Below are positions 16,512 to 26,545 of a stretch of 64,000 nt of DNA, one piece after another. Position 1 is the stretch's first letter; each line of letters starts with the position of its first letter. Made by a program: the position numbers and the translations under genes. The stretch comes from Pseudomonas sp. PSKL.D1 (lineage in GTDB: Bacteria; Pseudomonadota; Gammaproteobacteria; Pseudomonadales; Pseudomonadaceae). The DNA is taken from positions 4,388,001-4,452,000 of the forward strand of contig NZ_CP118607.1 of the NCBI RefSeq assembly GCF_028898945.1, written 5' to 3'. Under the pieces are notes generated by a model. That model did no database searches. It was not told the DNA's origin and was given only the letters and a program-made list of their open reading frames with translations.

Positions 16512-17444
16512 TCAATAACCCCGCGCGAAATCCACTTCCCCACGCAACCCCTGCCCCGCTGCATACCCACGCACATTCTCGACAAACAACCGCACCATCG
16601 CCTTCGGCGAGGTGGGCGCGGAGCTGTGCCCGGTGAGTAACAACCCCCACGCGGTCCAGAACGGATGGCGCTGAGGCAGCGGCTCCTGCCGGCACACGTC
16701 GATCACCGCCCCCGCCAGGTGCCCCTGCTTCAGGGCCTCGACCAGGTCGGCATCGACCACCGCCACCCCGCGCCCGGCATTGATGAACAGCGCCGTGGGC
16801 TTGAAGCGCTGGAACAACGCCGCGTCATACAAGTCGTGGGTGGCAGGCGTGTCCGGCAGCAGGTTGAGCACATAATCCACCTGCTCGACCATGCGCGGCA
16901 GGTCGGCCAGGCTCGCTACTTCAACGAAGGGCACCTGTTCCCGGGCGCTGCTGGCAATGCCATACAACGTCACGCCAAACGGCAGCAAAAATTCGGCCAC
17001 GCGTTGGCCGATGTCGCCGGTGCCAACGACCAGCACCTTGCGCCCTTCCAGCGAACAGCCGGGGCGGTCATCCCAGCGGCGCTCGACCTGGCTCACCAGA
17101 CGCGACAGCACTTCGCGCTCATGGCCCAGCATGTAGGTCAGCATGTACTCGGCCATCACCTGGCCAAAGATGCCCACAGCCCGTGTCAGGCGGTAGTCGC
17201 GCGGCAACCCCTCGGCCAGCAGCGGCGTGATCCCGGCCCAGGTCGACTGCATCCACGCCGGTTTGTGGCCCTGGCGCAGCAGGCTGGCCAGCAAATCCGG
17301 CTGGCCCAGCCACACCGGGCAGCCCGGTGCCTGGCGGGCCAGTTCGGCGGAGTCACCACTGGTGACGATGTGCACATCCGGGGCGGCTTCGGCCAGCAGT
17401 TCGGCGTAATGAGCATATTGCTGCTCGGCAAGCAGAACGCGCAT
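16512..17444 (-). CDS. D-2-hydroxyacid dehydrogenase (NAD(P)-dependent)
   Basis: A 310-residue member of the D-isomer-specific 2-hydroxyacid dehydrogenase family, predicted to reduce a 2-keto acid such as glyoxylate or hydroxypyruvate. It has the Rossmann motif VLVVGTGDIGQRVAEF near residues 138-153. The catalytic Arg (FINAGRGVAVVD), Glu (DVCRQEPLP) and His (LTGHSSAPT) are all present, although the catalytic loop TGHSSA differs from the usual TPHxAG. ATG 17444 is used; an upstream TTG lies inside ycgL. Only 2 bp separate it from the ycgL stop, so it should be co-transcribed with rnd and ycgL. The operon partners do not indicate its substrate. Confidence 0.9.
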   Translation of the reverse strand: MRVLLAEQQYAHYAELLAEAAPDVHIVTSGDSAELARQAPGCPVWLGQPDLLASLLRQGHKPAWMQSTWAGITPLLAEGLPRDYRLTRAVGIFGQVMAEYMLTYMLGHEREVLSRLVSQVERRWDDRPGCSLEGRKVLVVGTGDIGQRVAEFLLPFGVTLYGIASSAREQVPFVEVASLADLPRMVEQVDYVLNLLPDTPATHDLYDAALFQRFKPTALFINAGRGVAVVDADLVEALKQGHLAGAVIDVCRQEPLPQRHPFWTAWGLLLTGHSSAPTSPKAMVRLFVENVRGYAAGQGLRGEVDFARGY

Positions 17445-17446
17445 GG

Positions 17447-17740
17447 TCAAGCCGGGTCGTTACGGCGCAACAACTCTTCGGGCAGGTGCTCGATGTAGTC
17501 GTCATCCGGTGGCGGCATCTGCAGGTGGTAGCCCTGATTGTCGAGGTTTTCCAGCACCTTGGTGATGTCTTCGCGGGCCAGCTTGCGCTCGGGGCTCAGC
17601 ACCAGGTCGAAGGCGTGCACGGGGGTGCCGAAGTACGGCAGCAGTGCTTCGGGCACACGCTCCAGGCCATCGGCCTTGAGCACGTAGAGGTACATTTCGT
17701 TCTTGCGGGGGCTCTTGTAGATCGAGCAAATACGTTTCAT
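17447..17740 (-). CDS. ycgL: YcgL domain protein
   Basis: A 97-residue small cytoplasmic protein of the YcgL (DUF709) family. It begins with the characteristic [20 protein letters not shown] and continues with the [22 protein letters not shown] region. The C-terminus carries the [16 protein letters not shown] motif. Its start overlaps the rnd stop by 4 bp (ATGA), and the dehydrogenase starts 2 bp after its own stop, forming a tight three-gene unit. The rnd-ycgL adjacency is a recurrent gammaproteobacterial arrangement, suggesting a link to RNA turnover, but no biochemical activity is known. Confidence 0.95.
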   Translation of the reverse strand: MKRICSIYKSPRKNEMYLYVLKADGLERVPEALLPYFGTPVHAFDLVLSPERKLAREDITKVLENLDNQGYHLQMPPPDDDYIEHLPEELLRRNDPA

Positions 17741-18870
17741 TGGGTCTCTCCGGCACCTGCCAAATCATCCAGCAGGGCCTGGCCCATCCGCTCACGGCGC
17801 CAGCCGCGCAGCGAATCGGGCAATTGATAGGGGCCGTTGGGGTAGCCGCTTTTAAGCAGGGCTTCCAGGGCTTTTTTGCGCAGCATCAGCTCCGGGGCGA
17901 TGCCCAGACGCTCGCCTTCGGCCTGGCCGATGGCGCGCAGGCGCTTGAGGATGCCAGAGGCTTCGATCGGCAGCGGTTCAGGCTGGGCAGGCGGCCACTG
18001 CTCGGAAGGTACACTACCGGCGCGCTTGATCAGCTCAAGCAGGAAAGCGCCGTCCTGACGGATGGTACGCGGGTGCATTTCTTCGATCTTGGCCAGCGCC
18101 GAGAGGTTGTCTGGCTGGCTCTTGGCCATTGGCCACAAGGAATGTTCCTTGAGGATGCGGTTGCGCGGCACGTCACGGCTGCGGGCTTCACGCTCGCGCC
18201 AGGCGCACAGTTCGCGCAACACGGCCAGTTGCTGGCGGCTGAGCTTCCAGGCCAGCTTGACGTCACGGTACAGCGTTTCAGGTTCGACTTCGCGGCGCAG
18301 GGCCGCCACCAGTTCGGCGCCGTCTTCCAGTACCCAGGCGTACTTGTCGTCGGACAGCCGCGGGCGCAAGGCGGCAAACAGCTCGGCCAGGTGCACGGCA
18401 TCTTCGGCGGCGTAGCTCACCTGCGTTTCCGACAGCGGGCGTTGCAGCCAGTCCGAGCGGGTTTCGCCCTTGGGCAGCTCGATACCCAGCACTTCCTGCA
18501 CCAGGCGCGAGTAGCCCATGGAGAAGCCCAGGTTCAGGTAGCCCGCCGCCAGTTGCGTATCGAACAGCGGTTGCGGCAGCTTGCCGGTCAGGCGCAGCAG
18601 CACTTCAAGGTCTTCGCTGCAGGCGTGCAGCACCTTGACCACACCGCTGTCGTCGAGCAGCTCACCCAGCGGTTGCCAGTTCTTGATCAGAAGCGGGTCG
18701 ATGAGAAAGGCACGCTGGCCATCACCGACCTGCACCAGGCCGGCCTTGGGGTAAAAGGTGTCGACCCGCATGAATTCGGTGTCGACGGCTACGAAGGGCA
18801 GTTCGCGCCAGCTCCGGCAGTGTTCGGCCAGGGTCTGGTCATCACGGATCCAGTGAATTTCGATGGCCAC
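17737..18870 (-). CDS. rnd: Ribonuclease D
   Basis: A 377-residue 3'-to-5' exoribonuclease that trims tRNA and other small structured RNA precursors. The DEDD-type exonuclease domain (residues about 1-175) shows VAVDTEFMR (first Asp-Glu), [11 protein letters not shown] (second Asp) and YAAEDAVHL (Tyr and last Asp of the DEDDy class). Two HRDC-like helical domains follow, the first with the conserved [20 protein letters not shown]. The length matches the family. It is the first gene of the rnd-ycgL-dehydrogenase operon; 89 bp of upstream sequence separate it from the EptA-like gene's stop on the same strand and presumably hold its promoter. Confidence 0.96.
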   Translation of the reverse strand: MAIEIHWIRDDQTLAEHCRSWRELPFVAVDTEFMRVDTFYPKAGLVQVGDGQRAFLIDPLLIKNWQPLGELLDDSGVVKVLHACSEDLEVLLRLTGKLPQPLFDTQLAAGYLNLGFSMGYSRLVQEVLGIELPKGETRSDWLQRPLSETQVSYAAEDAVHLAELFAALRPRLSDDKYAWVLEDGAELVAALRREVEPETLYRDVKLAWKLSRQQLAVLRELCAWREREARSRDVPRNRILKEHSLWPMAKSQPDNLSALAKIEEMHPRTIRQDGAFLLELIKRAGSVPSEQWPPAQPEPLPIEASGILKRLRAIGQAEGERLGIAPELMLRKKALEALLKSGYPNGPYQLPDSLRGWRRERMGQALLDDLAGAGETQ

Positions 18871-18959
18871 GAGGCTCTCCCACTAATATTGCCGCGCAGT
18901 ATATACGGCGCGGGCCCTGCGGGTGAAACCTGCGCCTTCCCTGGTACGGACGAACGGCC

Positions 18960-20597
18960 TCAGCGTTTGGCCGCCAGCCACGGCCGACAACTGGCGAACA
19001 TGTCCAGCGACTGCTGGTAGACCTCGGTGTGCACTTGCAACAGGCCGAGCATGGAGTGGAACAGGTTGTCCTGGGACAGCGGCGCATCGCTGAGCCTGGC
19101 CAGGCAGTCGGTGTCCAGGCCGAAGTCCGCCTTGTAGCTGTCGGAGAACCACACCAGCAGCGGCACGTGCTTCTGCTGGTCGGGCGCCATCATGTAGGGC
19201 GTGCCATGCAGGTACAGGTTGTACTCACCCAACGACTCACCGTGGTCGGACAGGTAGATCATTGCCGTGTCGACCTTGTCCTGCTTGCTGCGCAGGGTAT
19301 CGATGAGTGTAGCCAGAACCTTGTCGGTGTAGGCCAGGGTGTTGTCATAGCCGTTGATGATCTCCTGCTGGCTGCACTGGTTCAGCGCGTTGCTGCGGCA
19401 CACCGGGGTGAAGCGCTCGTTGCCCGCGGGGTAGCGCTTGAAGTATTCGGGGCCGTGGCTGCCCATCTGGTGCAGCACCAGCACGGTGTCCTTGTCGAGG
19501 TTGTCGATGAGCTCGCCCAGGCCCTGCAGCAGGATTTCGTCATGGCATTCGCCATTGGCGCACAGTTGCGGGTCTTTGAGGTTACTGACGTCAATGAACT
19601 GCACCCTGTCGCAAGTGCCCTTGCAGCCCGACTGATTATCGCGCCACTGCACGGCCAGGCCTGCGCGCTGAAGGATGTCCAGCAGGCCTTCGCGGTTCTT
19701 GGCCACGCGGGCGTCGTATTCCTTGCGTGGCATGCCCGAGAACATGCACGGCACCGACACGGCGGTTTCAGTGCCGCAGGAATGCACGTCCGAAAACGCC
19801 AGCAGGTCCTTTTCCTTGGCCAGATTGGGTGTGGTATCACGGCTGTAACCCAGAACACCGAAGTTCTCGGCGCGGGCACTTTCGCCGACCACCAGCACCG
19901 TCAGCGACTTGCGTTCGTGGTGCTGCCAGGCCGCATCACGGCGGGCATCTTCGGCATAGGCCTGAAATGGCCGGGCAGCCGTGCCGACACGTTCGCTTAC
20001 ATAACCGATGGAGGCACCCACGATATTGCTTGGGGTAAGCATCAGGCGCAGTTCGTGGTGGTTGCGAAACAGCGACGACAGCCCTTGGTAATTGACCAGC
20101 GCCACCGAACCCACGGCCACCACGCAAGCGCCACTGACCACCAGCTTGCCGAGCACTTCACGGTGCCAGGCACGGTAGGCAATCGGCGCTTTCCACAACA
20201 GCACCGAGGGCAATACACCCAACAGCAGGATATAACCGGCAAACTTCAAAGACAGTAAGTCACGCACTTCCGCAACGTTGGTTTCTGCCATGTTGCGAAA
20301 CATGCCGGCATCTATTAGCACGCCGTACTGATTCATGAAGTAAGCCACCCCGGCGCCACTCATGAACAACACAATCAACAGCGGTTTCAGCACATACCGG
20401 AATGCAAACAACGTCAACACCAGGTTAAATGCAAACAGCATCATCACAGCGAACGCCAGGCTCAGCCAAAGGCCCGTAAGCCCTGGGGGAACGATCTGCT
20501 GCAGGTGCTGCCATAAAAACAGGTTGAAACCGATCAGCAGGTAAAGGCTGGCCAGCAGCGTGACCCATTCGGCCCGCAGGTTCTTAAGTATTGGCAT
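18960..20597 (-). CDS. eptA: Lipid A phosphoethanolamine transferase, EptA family
   Basis: About 545 residues. Five N-terminal membrane helices are followed by a periplasmic alkaline-phosphatase-fold domain (sulfatase family). It is predicted to transfer phosphoethanolamine from phosphatidylethanolamine to lipid A, lowering surface charge and polymyxin sensitivity. Catalytic and metal residues are readable: Glu in VVGESARAENF, nucleophile Thr in CGTETAVSVPCMFSG, His in LHQMGSHGPEYF and Asp-His in YLSDHGESLGE. Several Cys (SGCKGTCDRV, NGECHDE, VCRSNALNQC) match the disulfides of the family. ATG 20597 places the first helix as expected; longer starts add a 34-residue Arg/Phe-rich leader. The activity may instead be on another glycan, and no two-component regulator is adjacent. 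Confidence 0.88.
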   Translation of the reverse strand: MPILKNLRAEWVTLLASLYLLIGFNLFLWQHLQQIVPPGLTGLWLSLAFAVMMLFAFNLVLTLFAFRYVLKPLLIVLFMSGAGVAYFMNQYGVLIDAGMFRNMAETNVAEVRDLLSLKFAGYILLLGVLPSVLLWKAPIAYRAWHREVLGKLVVSGACVVAVGSVALVNYQGLSSLFRNHHELRLMLTPSNIVGASIGYVSERVGTAARPFQAYAEDARRDAAWQHHERKSLTVLVVGESARAENFGVLGYSRDTTPNLAKEKDLLAFSDVHSCGTETAVSVPCMFSGMPRKEYDARVAKNREGLLDILQRAGLAVQWRDNQSGCKGTCDRVQFIDVSNLKDPQLCANGECHDEILLQGLGELIDNLDKDTVLVLHQMGSHGPEYFKRYPAGNERFTPVCRSNALNQCSQQEIINGYDNTLAYTDKVLATLIDTLRSKQDKVDTAMIYLSDHGESLGEYNLYLHGTPYMMAPDQQKHVPLLVWFSDSYKADFGLDTDCLARLSDAPLSQDNLFHSMLGLLQVHTEVYQQSLDMFASCRPWLAAKR

Positions 20598-20815
20598 TGG
20601 CAAAAAAAACCAAAGGAAAAGTTGGCGAGACTTTAAAAAGCGCCACATCAATTTTATGTGAAAAAGACGCCAACAAATCCGTGACACACCGGCTTTCACC
20701 GATTAAATCAAATTCATTCAGCCGCCATTCAGCCTGACGCGCCATGCCCCGCCCGGCAAAGGCGGCTATCCTCAAAGGTCAGGACCTTTACGACAACCCT
20801 GACAGAGGTGAAGAA

Positions 20816-21052
20816 ATGCCAGTTCCGCATGATCTGCTCGCTGACCTGCACGTTACCGCTGAAGCATTCCAGGCACTCATAGACAAGGACCAGACGCTGC
20901 ATGCGCTGCACAAGGAATACAACGCCAAGGACAAAGAGGTGGTGGCTGCCGAAGGCAATGGCACCAATGATGAGGCGGTCAACCGCCTGCGCAAGGAACG
21001 GTTGCTGATCAAGGACAAGATCGAACGGATTATTCATCCGCCGAAAGCCTGA
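20816..21052 (+). CDS. YdcH-like (DUF465) small coiled-coil protein
   Basis: A 78-residue, highly charged, probably all-helical cytoplasmic protein of the YdcH/DUF465 group. It contains the heptad-like stretch ALIDKDQTLHALHKEYNAKD followed by NRLRKERLLIKDKIERII, the conserved family C-terminal motif (LKKxRLxLKDxI). ATG 20816 is chosen because AGAGGTGAAG lies immediately upstream; a longer in-frame start at 20744 would add 24 residues with no match to the family. It is monocistronic and divergent from the EptA-like gene. Function is unknown. Confidence 0.88.
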   Translation: MPVPHDLLADLHVTAEAFQALIDKDQTLHALHKEYNAKDKEVVAAEGNGTNDEAVNRLRKERLLIKDKIERIIHPPKA

Positions 21053-21072
21053 TGGATCTTTACTGAATCGAA

Positions 21073-21150
21073 TGGCCCTATCGCGGCTAAAGCCGCTCCT
21101 ACAGGGGCAGCGCATCACCTGTAGGAGCGGCTTCAGCCGCGATAGGGCCA
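21073..21150. repeat. REP pair (gctaaagc stem variant)
   Basis: Head-to-head units tcgcggctaaagccgctcct and aggagcggcttcagccgcga, flanked by tggccctatc/gatagggcca. Same family, but the stem reads GGCTAAAGCC or GGCTTCAGCC instead of GGATAAATCC. The right unit of the copy at 33.8 kb shares this variant. Confidence 0.92.
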
Positions 21151-21157
21151 GCAACCA

Positions 21158-22321
21158 TTACACCGCAGCCAGCGCCCTGCCCAGGTCGTCAATCAAATCC
21201 CCACAATCCTCGATCCCCACCGACAACCGCAGCAGGTTCTCGCTGATGCCCATCTCGCCCTTCTGCGCCGGGCTCAGTGAGTTGTGCGACATGCTCCACG
21301 AGTGGTTGATCATGCTTTCCACCCCGCCCAGCGAATCGGCCAGCACGAAGATTTGCAGCGCATCGACCAACCGGTTGAGCGCCGCCCGGTCGCCGCCTTT
21401 GACCTTCATCGCCACCACTGCCCCGCCCGCGCGCATCTGGCGCTTGCACAGTTCATGCTGTGGGTGGCTTTCCAGCCCCGGGTAGAACACCTGCTCGACC
21501 TGCGGGTGGTTTTCGAGGAAGCGCGCCACCTGCAGCGCGTTGGCGCACTGGCGCTCCATGCGCACATCGAGGGTTTTCAGACCGCGCAGGGCCAGGTAGC
21601 AGTCAAACGGCCCCTGAATCGCACCTACGGCCATGCTGATTTTGCGCAGGCGGGCATGCAATTCCTCGTTGGCCGCCACCACCACGCCGCCGGTCAGGTC
21701 GGAATGGCCACCGATGTATTTACTCGCCGAGTGCATCACCAGGTCCACGCCCAGGGTGATCGGGCGCTGGTTCCACGGTGAGCAGAAGGTGTTGTCGATG
21801 CAGGTGAGGATGCCGCGCGCGCGCGCCAGGTCGCACACGGCCTTGATGTCGACCAGATGCAGCAACGGGTTGGTGGGCGACTCGATCCAGATCAGCTGCG
21901 TCTCGGGCTTGATGGCGGCGGCCACGGCGTCGATGTCGTTCAGGTCGACATAGGTGGTGGTCAGGCCCGAAGTGCGCCCGCGGTAGTCTTCAAGGATGCG
22001 GAAGGTGCCGCCGTACACGCCGTTCATCACCACCACGTGGGCGTCCTTGGGCAGCAGTTCCAGCACCGTGGCCGTGGCGTTTACACCAGACGCACACGCC
22101 ACCGAGCCCACGCCCTCTTCCAGCGCCGCAACGCAGGACTCGTAGGCATGCCGGGTGGGGTTGCCGACGCGGCTGTAGGCGTATTCCGGGTTGTCGTCCA
22201 GGCTGCGCTTGATGTACGAACTGGCGGTGTAGATCGGCGGGAAGATCGCGTTGTCGGCGACGCTGAACTGCTCGCCGGCGTGGATGGTACGGGTGGCAAA
22301 GTTGCGCGGCTTGTCGGACAT
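21158..22321 (-). CDS. Cys/Met-metabolism PLP-dependent enzyme (cystathionine/methionine gamma-lyase family)
   Basis: A 387-residue fold-type I PLP enzyme of the trans-sulfuration family. It has YSRVGNPTRHAYESCVAALE (PLP-phosphate region of the partner subunit) near residues 47-66. The Schiff-base Lys lies in VMHSASKYIGGHSD near residue 198, and the C-terminal LADSLGGVESMINHSWSMSH block is conserved. It could be a cystathionine gamma-lyase or synthase, methionine gamma-lyase or cysteine desulfhydrase. The divergent DecR-like regulator argues for a catabolic or detoxifying cysteine or cystathionine lyase. ATG 22321 gives the standard N-terminus (NFATRTIHAG); no strong ribosome-binding site is seen, and ATG 22333 is possible. 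A REP pair lies directly beyond its stop. Confidence 0.9.
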   Translation of the reverse strand: MSDKPRNFATRTIHAGEQFSVADNAIFPPIYTASSYIKRSLDDNPEYAYSRVGNPTRHAYESCVAALEEGVGSVACASGVNATATVLELLPKDAHVVVMNGVYGGTFRILEDYRGRTSGLTTTYVDLNDIDAVAAAIKPETQLIWIESPTNPLLHLVDIKAVCDLARARGILTCIDNTFCSPWNQRPITLGVDLVMHSASKYIGGHSDLTGGVVVAANEELHARLRKISMAVGAIQGPFDCYLALRGLKTLDVRMERQCANALQVARFLENHPQVEQVFYPGLESHPQHELCKRQMRAGGAVVAMKVKGGDRAALNRLVDALQIFVLADSLGGVESMINHSWSMSHNSLSPAQKGEMGISENLLRLSVGIEDCGDLIDDLGRALAAV

Positions 22322-22433
22322 GGTCAGGCCCATTGGCAGAAGTAAAGCCGCCACTATCGCATAACCACGCGCGGAAATTTTTCTGGCTGTGGGGTAATCT
22401 GGGGAAAATTTTTCTGCCCGGTTAGCAAACGAC

Positions 22434-22892
22434 ATGGACAGCTTCGACCAGCACATCCTCACCCTGCTCCAGCGCGATGCCTCGCTTTCGCTGAAGGACC
22501 TGGCCGAAGCGGTCAACCTGTCCACCACACCCTGCTGGAAGCGGGTCAAGCGGCTGGAAGAGGACGGTTACATCCTCGGCCGCGTGGCCCTGCTGGACCC
22601 GGAACGCCTGGGGCTTGGGCTGACCGTGTTCGTGCAGCTGAAAACCCAACGCCACGACGCGGCCTGGCTGGAGCAGTTTGCCGCGACGGTGAAGGGGTTT
22701 GAGGAAGTGATGGAGTTTTACCGCATGTCCGGGGATTGGGATTACATGTTGCGGGTGGTGGTGGGGGATATCGCCGCTTATGACCGGTTTTACAAAAAGC
22801 TGATTACCAGCACGGACGGGTTGTCCAACATCACCTCCAGTTTTGCCATGGAGCAGATGAAGTACACCACGGCGTTGCCCGTGCATCGGTGA
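22434..22892 (+). CDS. decR: Lrp/AsnC-family regulator, DecR-like
   Basis: A 152-residue Lrp-type regulator: an N-terminal HTH (LLQRDASLSLKDLAEAVNLS then TPCWKRVKRLEEDGYI) and a C-terminal RAM ligand-binding domain. Long stretches match E. coli DecR (formerly YbaO) as I recall it: TTPCWKR, GKVALLDPE-like GRVALLDPERLGLGLT, and the C-terminal SSFAMEQMKYTTALP. DecR senses excess L-cysteine and activates a cysteine desulfhydrase operon. It is transcribed divergently from the PLP lyase with 112 bp between starts, so it most likely controls that gene. ATG 22434 fits the family. A REP pair begins 4 bp after the stop. Confidence 0.88.
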   Translation: MDSFDQHILTLLQRDASLSLKDLAEAVNLSTTPCWKRVKRLEEDGYILGRVALLDPERLGLGLTVFVQLKTQRHDAAWLEQFAATVKGFEEVMEFYRMSGDWDYMLRVVVGDIAAYDRFYKKLITSTDGLSNITSSFAMEQMKYTTALPVHR

Positions 22893-22896
22893 TTGT

Positions 22897-22976
22897 CTGT
22901 GCCGGCCTCTCGCGGATAAATCCGCTCCTACACGCACCCTGTAGGAGCGGATTTATCCGCGATGAGGCCGGCACAG
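22897..22976. repeat. REP pair with ctgtgccggcc flanks
   Basis: Head-to-head REP units between the convergent decR and YdeP-type genes, with outer ctgtgccggcct/gaggccggcacag arms; the loop side is about 10 bp. Confidence 0.94.
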
Positions 22977-22984
22977 GCAACAAA

Positions 22985-25315
22985 TCACTCCGCCGCCTGA
23001 ACCACCTCAATCCGGCTCCCCACCCGCGCCTTCTCCAACCGGATGGCCACAAACTTCGACGTCGGCGTATACGTCCCCTCCCCATAACTCTCCAACGGCA
23101 CCAGCGGGTTGGTCTCGGGGTAATACGCCGCCGCCTGCCCGTCCGGAATGTCGTACGGCACCAGCCGGAACCCGGATACCCGCCGCTCCACGTTGTCCTC
23201 CCACAGCGACACCAAATCCACCTGCTCGCCCGGCTCGAAGCCCAGGCGACGAATGTCCGCCTCACTGACAAACACCACTTCACGCAGGCCGAACACCCCA
23301 CGGTAACGGTCGTCCAGCCCGTACAACGTGGTGTTGTACTGATCGTGCGAGCGCATGGTCTGCAAAATCAGGTCGGGCTTGTCGCCACGGGCCAGCACCT
23401 TGGCGTTGACCAGGTGCTCGGGCAATTCACTGGCAGTGAACCGTGCCTTGCCCGTGGCCGTGCGCCAGCTGCGCTCGGCTGCGCTGTTGCCCAGGTGGAA
23501 GCCGCCGGGGTGCTGCAGCCGTTCGTTGAAGTTGGCAAAGCCCGGGATCACATCGGCGATCATGCTGCGAATGCGCGCATAGTCGGCCACTGCATACTCC
23601 CAGTCGATCGGCTTGTTGCCCAACGTGGCCTTGGCCATACCGGCAATGATCCACGGCTCCGAACGCATGTGCGCCGAGCGCGGGCGCAGTTGGCCATGGG
23701 AAAGGTGCACCATGCTGAACGTGTCTTCCACGGTTACACCCTGCGGCCCGCTGGCCTGCATGTCGATCTCGGTACGGCCCAGGCACGGCAAAATCAGGGC
23801 ATCACGCCCGGTGACCAGGTGCGAGCGGTTGAGTTTGGTGGAAATCTGCACAGTCAGCGCACAGTTGCGCATGGCCGCGTGGGTGCGGGGGGTGTCTGGC
23901 GTGGCTTGGGCGAAGTTGCCGCCCAGGCCGATGAACACCTTGGCCTGCCCCTCTTCCATGGCTTTGATCGCCAGCACCGCGTTGTGCCCGTGGGCGCGCG
24001 GCACACGGAACTGGAAGCGTTTTTCCAGTGCGTCAAGCAAGGCATCCTTAGGCTTTTCGTCGATACCCATGGTGCGGTCGCCCTGCACGTTGCTGTGGCC
24101 GCGCACCGGCGACAGGCCGGCACCAGGCTTGCCGACGTTGCCGCGCAGCAGTTGCAGGTTGACGATTTCCTGCACGGTCGGCACCGAGTGACGGTGCTGG
24201 GTAACACCCATGGCCCAGCACATGATCACCCGCTCGGCTTTACGGTACATGCGCGCCGCCAGCTCAATCTCGGCCAGGGTCAGGCCTGACTGCTCGACGA
24301 TATGTTCCCAAGTGGTGCCATCAACAGCCGCCAGGTAGTCGTCCACACCACTGGTGTGCGCGGCGATGAAGGCATGGTCGAACACGGCAGGTTCGCCCTT
24401 GGCCTGGGCTTCGCGCTCCCATTGCAGCAGAAACTTGGCCATGCCACGCATGGCCGCCATGTCACCACCCAGTGCCGGGCGGAAATACGCCGTGTTGGTA
24501 GGTTCGGAGCCGTTGCTGAGCATCTCGAACGGGTGCTGCGGGTGCTGGAAGCGCTCCAGGCCCCGCTCCTTCAGCGGGTTGAAGCACACCACCTGGGCGC
24601 CCCGCTTCACCGCTTCGCGCAGCGGTTCGAGCATGCGCGGGTGGTTGGTGCCGGGGTTCTGGCCAATGACGAAAATCGCGTCGGCCAGTTCCAGGTCGTG
24701 GAATACCACGGTGCCCTTGCCCACGCCGAGGGTTTGCGACATGCCCGCGCCGCTGGCCTCGTGGCACATGTTCGAGCAATCGGGGAAGTTGTTGGTGCCG
24801 TAGGCCCGCACGAACAGCTGGTACAGAAACGCCGCTTCGTTGCTGGCCCGGCCAGAGGTGTAGAACTCGGCCTGATCGGGCGACTCCAGCGCCTGCAGGT
24901 GCTGGGCAATCAGGGCAAAAGCGTCTTGCCACGACGTTTCGACATAGTGGTCGGTGGCCGCGTCGTAGCGCATGGGGTGGGTCAGGCGGCCCTGGTATTC
25001 GAGCCAGTAGTCGGTCTGCGCGGCCAGGGCGCTGACGCTGTACTTGGCAAAGAAGGCCGGGTCCACCGAGCGCCCGGTGGCTTCCCAGTTGACCGCCTTG
25101 GCACCGTTTTCGCAAAACTTGACCATGTCGCTTTCCGGCGACTCGCCCCAGGCGCAGCCGGGGCAGTCGAAGCCGCCGTTCTGGTTGGTCTTGAGCATGG
25201 CCCGCAGGTTCTTGAAGGCGTTTTCGCTGCCCAGCCAGCTCTTGGTTACGCTTTTGAGCGCCCCCCAGCCGGCGGCGGGGCCTTTGTAGTCCCTGATGTG
25301 TTGGTCCTGGCTCAT
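22985..25315 (-). CDS. ydeP: YdeP/FdhF-family molybdopterin oxidoreductase
   Basis: A 776-residue bis-MGD molybdoenzyme, very like E. coli YdeP and distantly related to formate dehydrogenase H. Near the N-terminus it has C51-x2-C54 (DCPGCAWGE) and C68 (FCENGAKA). This is one Cys short of the usual four-Cys [4Fe-4S] ligand set, as I recall is typical of YdeP. C184-H185 in [15 protein letters not shown] occupy the Sec-His position of FdhF, so Cys probably ligates molybdenum. MGD-binding motifs ([35 protein letters not shown]) are intact, and no Tat signal is present, so it is cytoplasmic. E. coli YdeP is linked to acid resistance; its substrate is unknown. It is divergent from moaA (175 bp gap), suggesting a shared cofactor context. 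No fdhD is seen nearby. Confidence 0.93.
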   Translation of the reverse strand: MSQDQHIRDYKGPAAGWGALKSVTKSWLGSENAFKNLRAMLKTNQNGGFDCPGCAWGESPESDMVKFCENGAKAVNWEATGRSVDPAFFAKYSVSALAAQTDYWLEYQGRLTHPMRYDAATDHYVETSWQDAFALIAQHLQALESPDQAEFYTSGRASNEAAFLYQLFVRAYGTNNFPDCSNMCHEASGAGMSQTLGVGKGTVVFHDLELADAIFVIGQNPGTNHPRMLEPLREAVKRGAQVVCFNPLKERGLERFQHPQHPFEMLSNGSEPTNTAYFRPALGGDMAAMRGMAKFLLQWEREAQAKGEPAVFDHAFIAAHTSGVDDYLAAVDGTTWEHIVEQSGLTLAEIELAARMYRKAERVIMCWAMGVTQHRHSVPTVQEIVNLQLLRGNVGKPGAGLSPVRGHSNVQGDRTMGIDEKPKDALLDALEKRFQFRVPRAHGHNAVLAIKAMEEGQAKVFIGLGGNFAQATPDTPRTHAAMRNCALTVQISTKLNRSHLVTGRDALILPCLGRTEIDMQASGPQGVTVEDTFSMVHLSHGQLRPRSAHMRSEPWIIAGMAKATLGNKPIDWEYAVADYARIRSMIADVIPGFANFNERLQHPGGFHLGNSAAERSWRTATGKARFTASELPEHLVNAKVLARGDKPDLILQTMRSHDQYNTTLYGLDDRYRGVFGLREVVFVSEADIRRLGFEPGEQVDLVSLWEDNVERRVSGFRLVPYDIPDGQAAAYYPETNPLVPLESYGEGTYTPTSKFVAIRLEKARVGSRIEVVQAAE

Positions 25316-25490
25316 GCGGTTGTTCCTCGCGCTCGGTGCTTTTTATCAGCCTATGGAGCGCGGCATGGGGGCGTCCAATCGAAATGTCTTACCCCGTGAT
25401 AGGTGGTTTCGATCATCGGTGATAGAGCCCATTGATCAAGCGGTCAGACAAAGCAATTTGACGCCCCCGCGGCCAGGTTATAGCTTGGAG

Positions 25491-26525
25491 ATGAGCCCCA
25501 ACCTGCCAACGAGCGCGAACGTGGAACAGCCCAGCCGGCCCCTGATCGACGGCTTCAACCGGAAAATCGACTACCTGCGGATGTCGGTCACGGACCGCTG
25601 CGACTTCCGTTGCGTGTACTGCATGGCTGAAGACATGCAGTTTTTGCCGCGCCAGCAAATCCTCAGCCTCGAAGAACTGTTTCAGGTAGCCGAGCGCTTC
25701 GTCGCCCTGGGCACCCGCAAAATCCGCCTCACCGGTGGCGAACCGTTGGTACGCCAGGGCATCGTCGACCTGTGCGGGCGCATCGCCGCCCTGCCCGGGC
25801 TGCGCGAACTGTGCATGACCAGCAACGGCTCGCAACTCGGGCGCCTGGCCCAGCCACTGTTCGACGCCGGCCTCACCCGCCTGAACATCAGCCTCGACAG
25901 CCTGGATGCCGCCCGCTTCAAGCAGCTGACCCGTACTGGTGACCTTGAACAGGTGATAGCCGGCATCGACGCCGCGCGCCGGGCCGGCTTCCGGCGCACC
26001 AAGCTCAACTGCGTGGTGCTCAAGGGCCGCAACGACCATGAGCTGGTCGACCTGGTGCGCTTTGCCATCGAGCGCGAACTGGACATCACCTTCATCGAAG
26101 AAATGCCCCTTGGTGTGATCAGCGAGCACGAGCGCGGCGAGTCGTTCTGCTCCAGCGACGAGGTGCGCGACCGCCTGGCCGAGCATTTCACCCTGGTCGA
26201 ATCGACCGAATCCTCGCAAGGCCCGGCCCGCTACTGGCGCCTGGCCGAAGCGCCACACACCCGGGTGGGCTTCATTTCGCCCCACAGCCACAACTTCTGC
26301 GCCACCTGCAACCGCGTGCGGCTCACCGTGGAAGGCCGGCTGCTGCTGTGCCTGGGCAACGAACATTCGATGGACCTCAAGCAAGTACTGCGCGCCCACC
26401 CCGGCAATGCCGAGCGGCTGGAAAAGGCCATCCGCGATTCGCTGCACCTCAAGCCCTACCGCCACCACTTCGAAGTGGGTGGCGAGGTGCAGATCCTGCG
26501 CTTCATGAACATGACCGGCGGCTAA
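25491..26525 (+). CDS. moaA: GTP 3',8-cyclase MoaA (molybdenum cofactor biosynthesis)
   Basis: A 344-residue radical-SAM enzyme catalysing the first step of molybdopterin synthesis, GTP to 3',8-cyclo-GTP. The radical-SAM cluster motif is CDFRCVYC near residues 38-45. The second [4Fe-4S] ligand set is [18 protein letters not shown] near 267-284, and the C-terminal Gly-Gly (MNMTGG) required by the family is present. ATG 25491 is used; GGAG lies almost against it, so a downstream start is possible, but the [13 protein letters not shown] core is unaffected. The bestrophin gene follows after 20 bp, suggesting co-transcription, and moaB lies just beyond in the opposite direction. It may be a second moaA dedicated to the divergent YdeP-type enzyme, but the rest of the genome is not visible. 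Confidence 0.95.
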   Translation: MSPNLPTSANVEQPSRPLIDGFNRKIDYLRMSVTDRCDFRCVYCMAEDMQFLPRQQILSLEELFQVAERFVALGTRKIRLTGGEPLVRQGIVDLCGRIAALPGLRELCMTSNGSQLGRLAQPLFDAGLTRLNISLDSLDAARFKQLTRTGDLEQVIAGIDAARRAGFRRTKLNCVVLKGRNDHELVDLVRFAIERELDITFIEEMPLGVISEHERGESFCSSDEVRDRLAEHFTLVESTESSQGPARYWRLAEAPHTRVGFISPHSHNFCATCNRVRLTVEGRLLLCLGNEHSMDLKQVLRAHPGNAERLEKAIRDSLHLKPYRHHFEVGGEVQILRFMNMTGG

Positions 26526-26545
26526 GCGGCTGCCTCTGGATTTCC

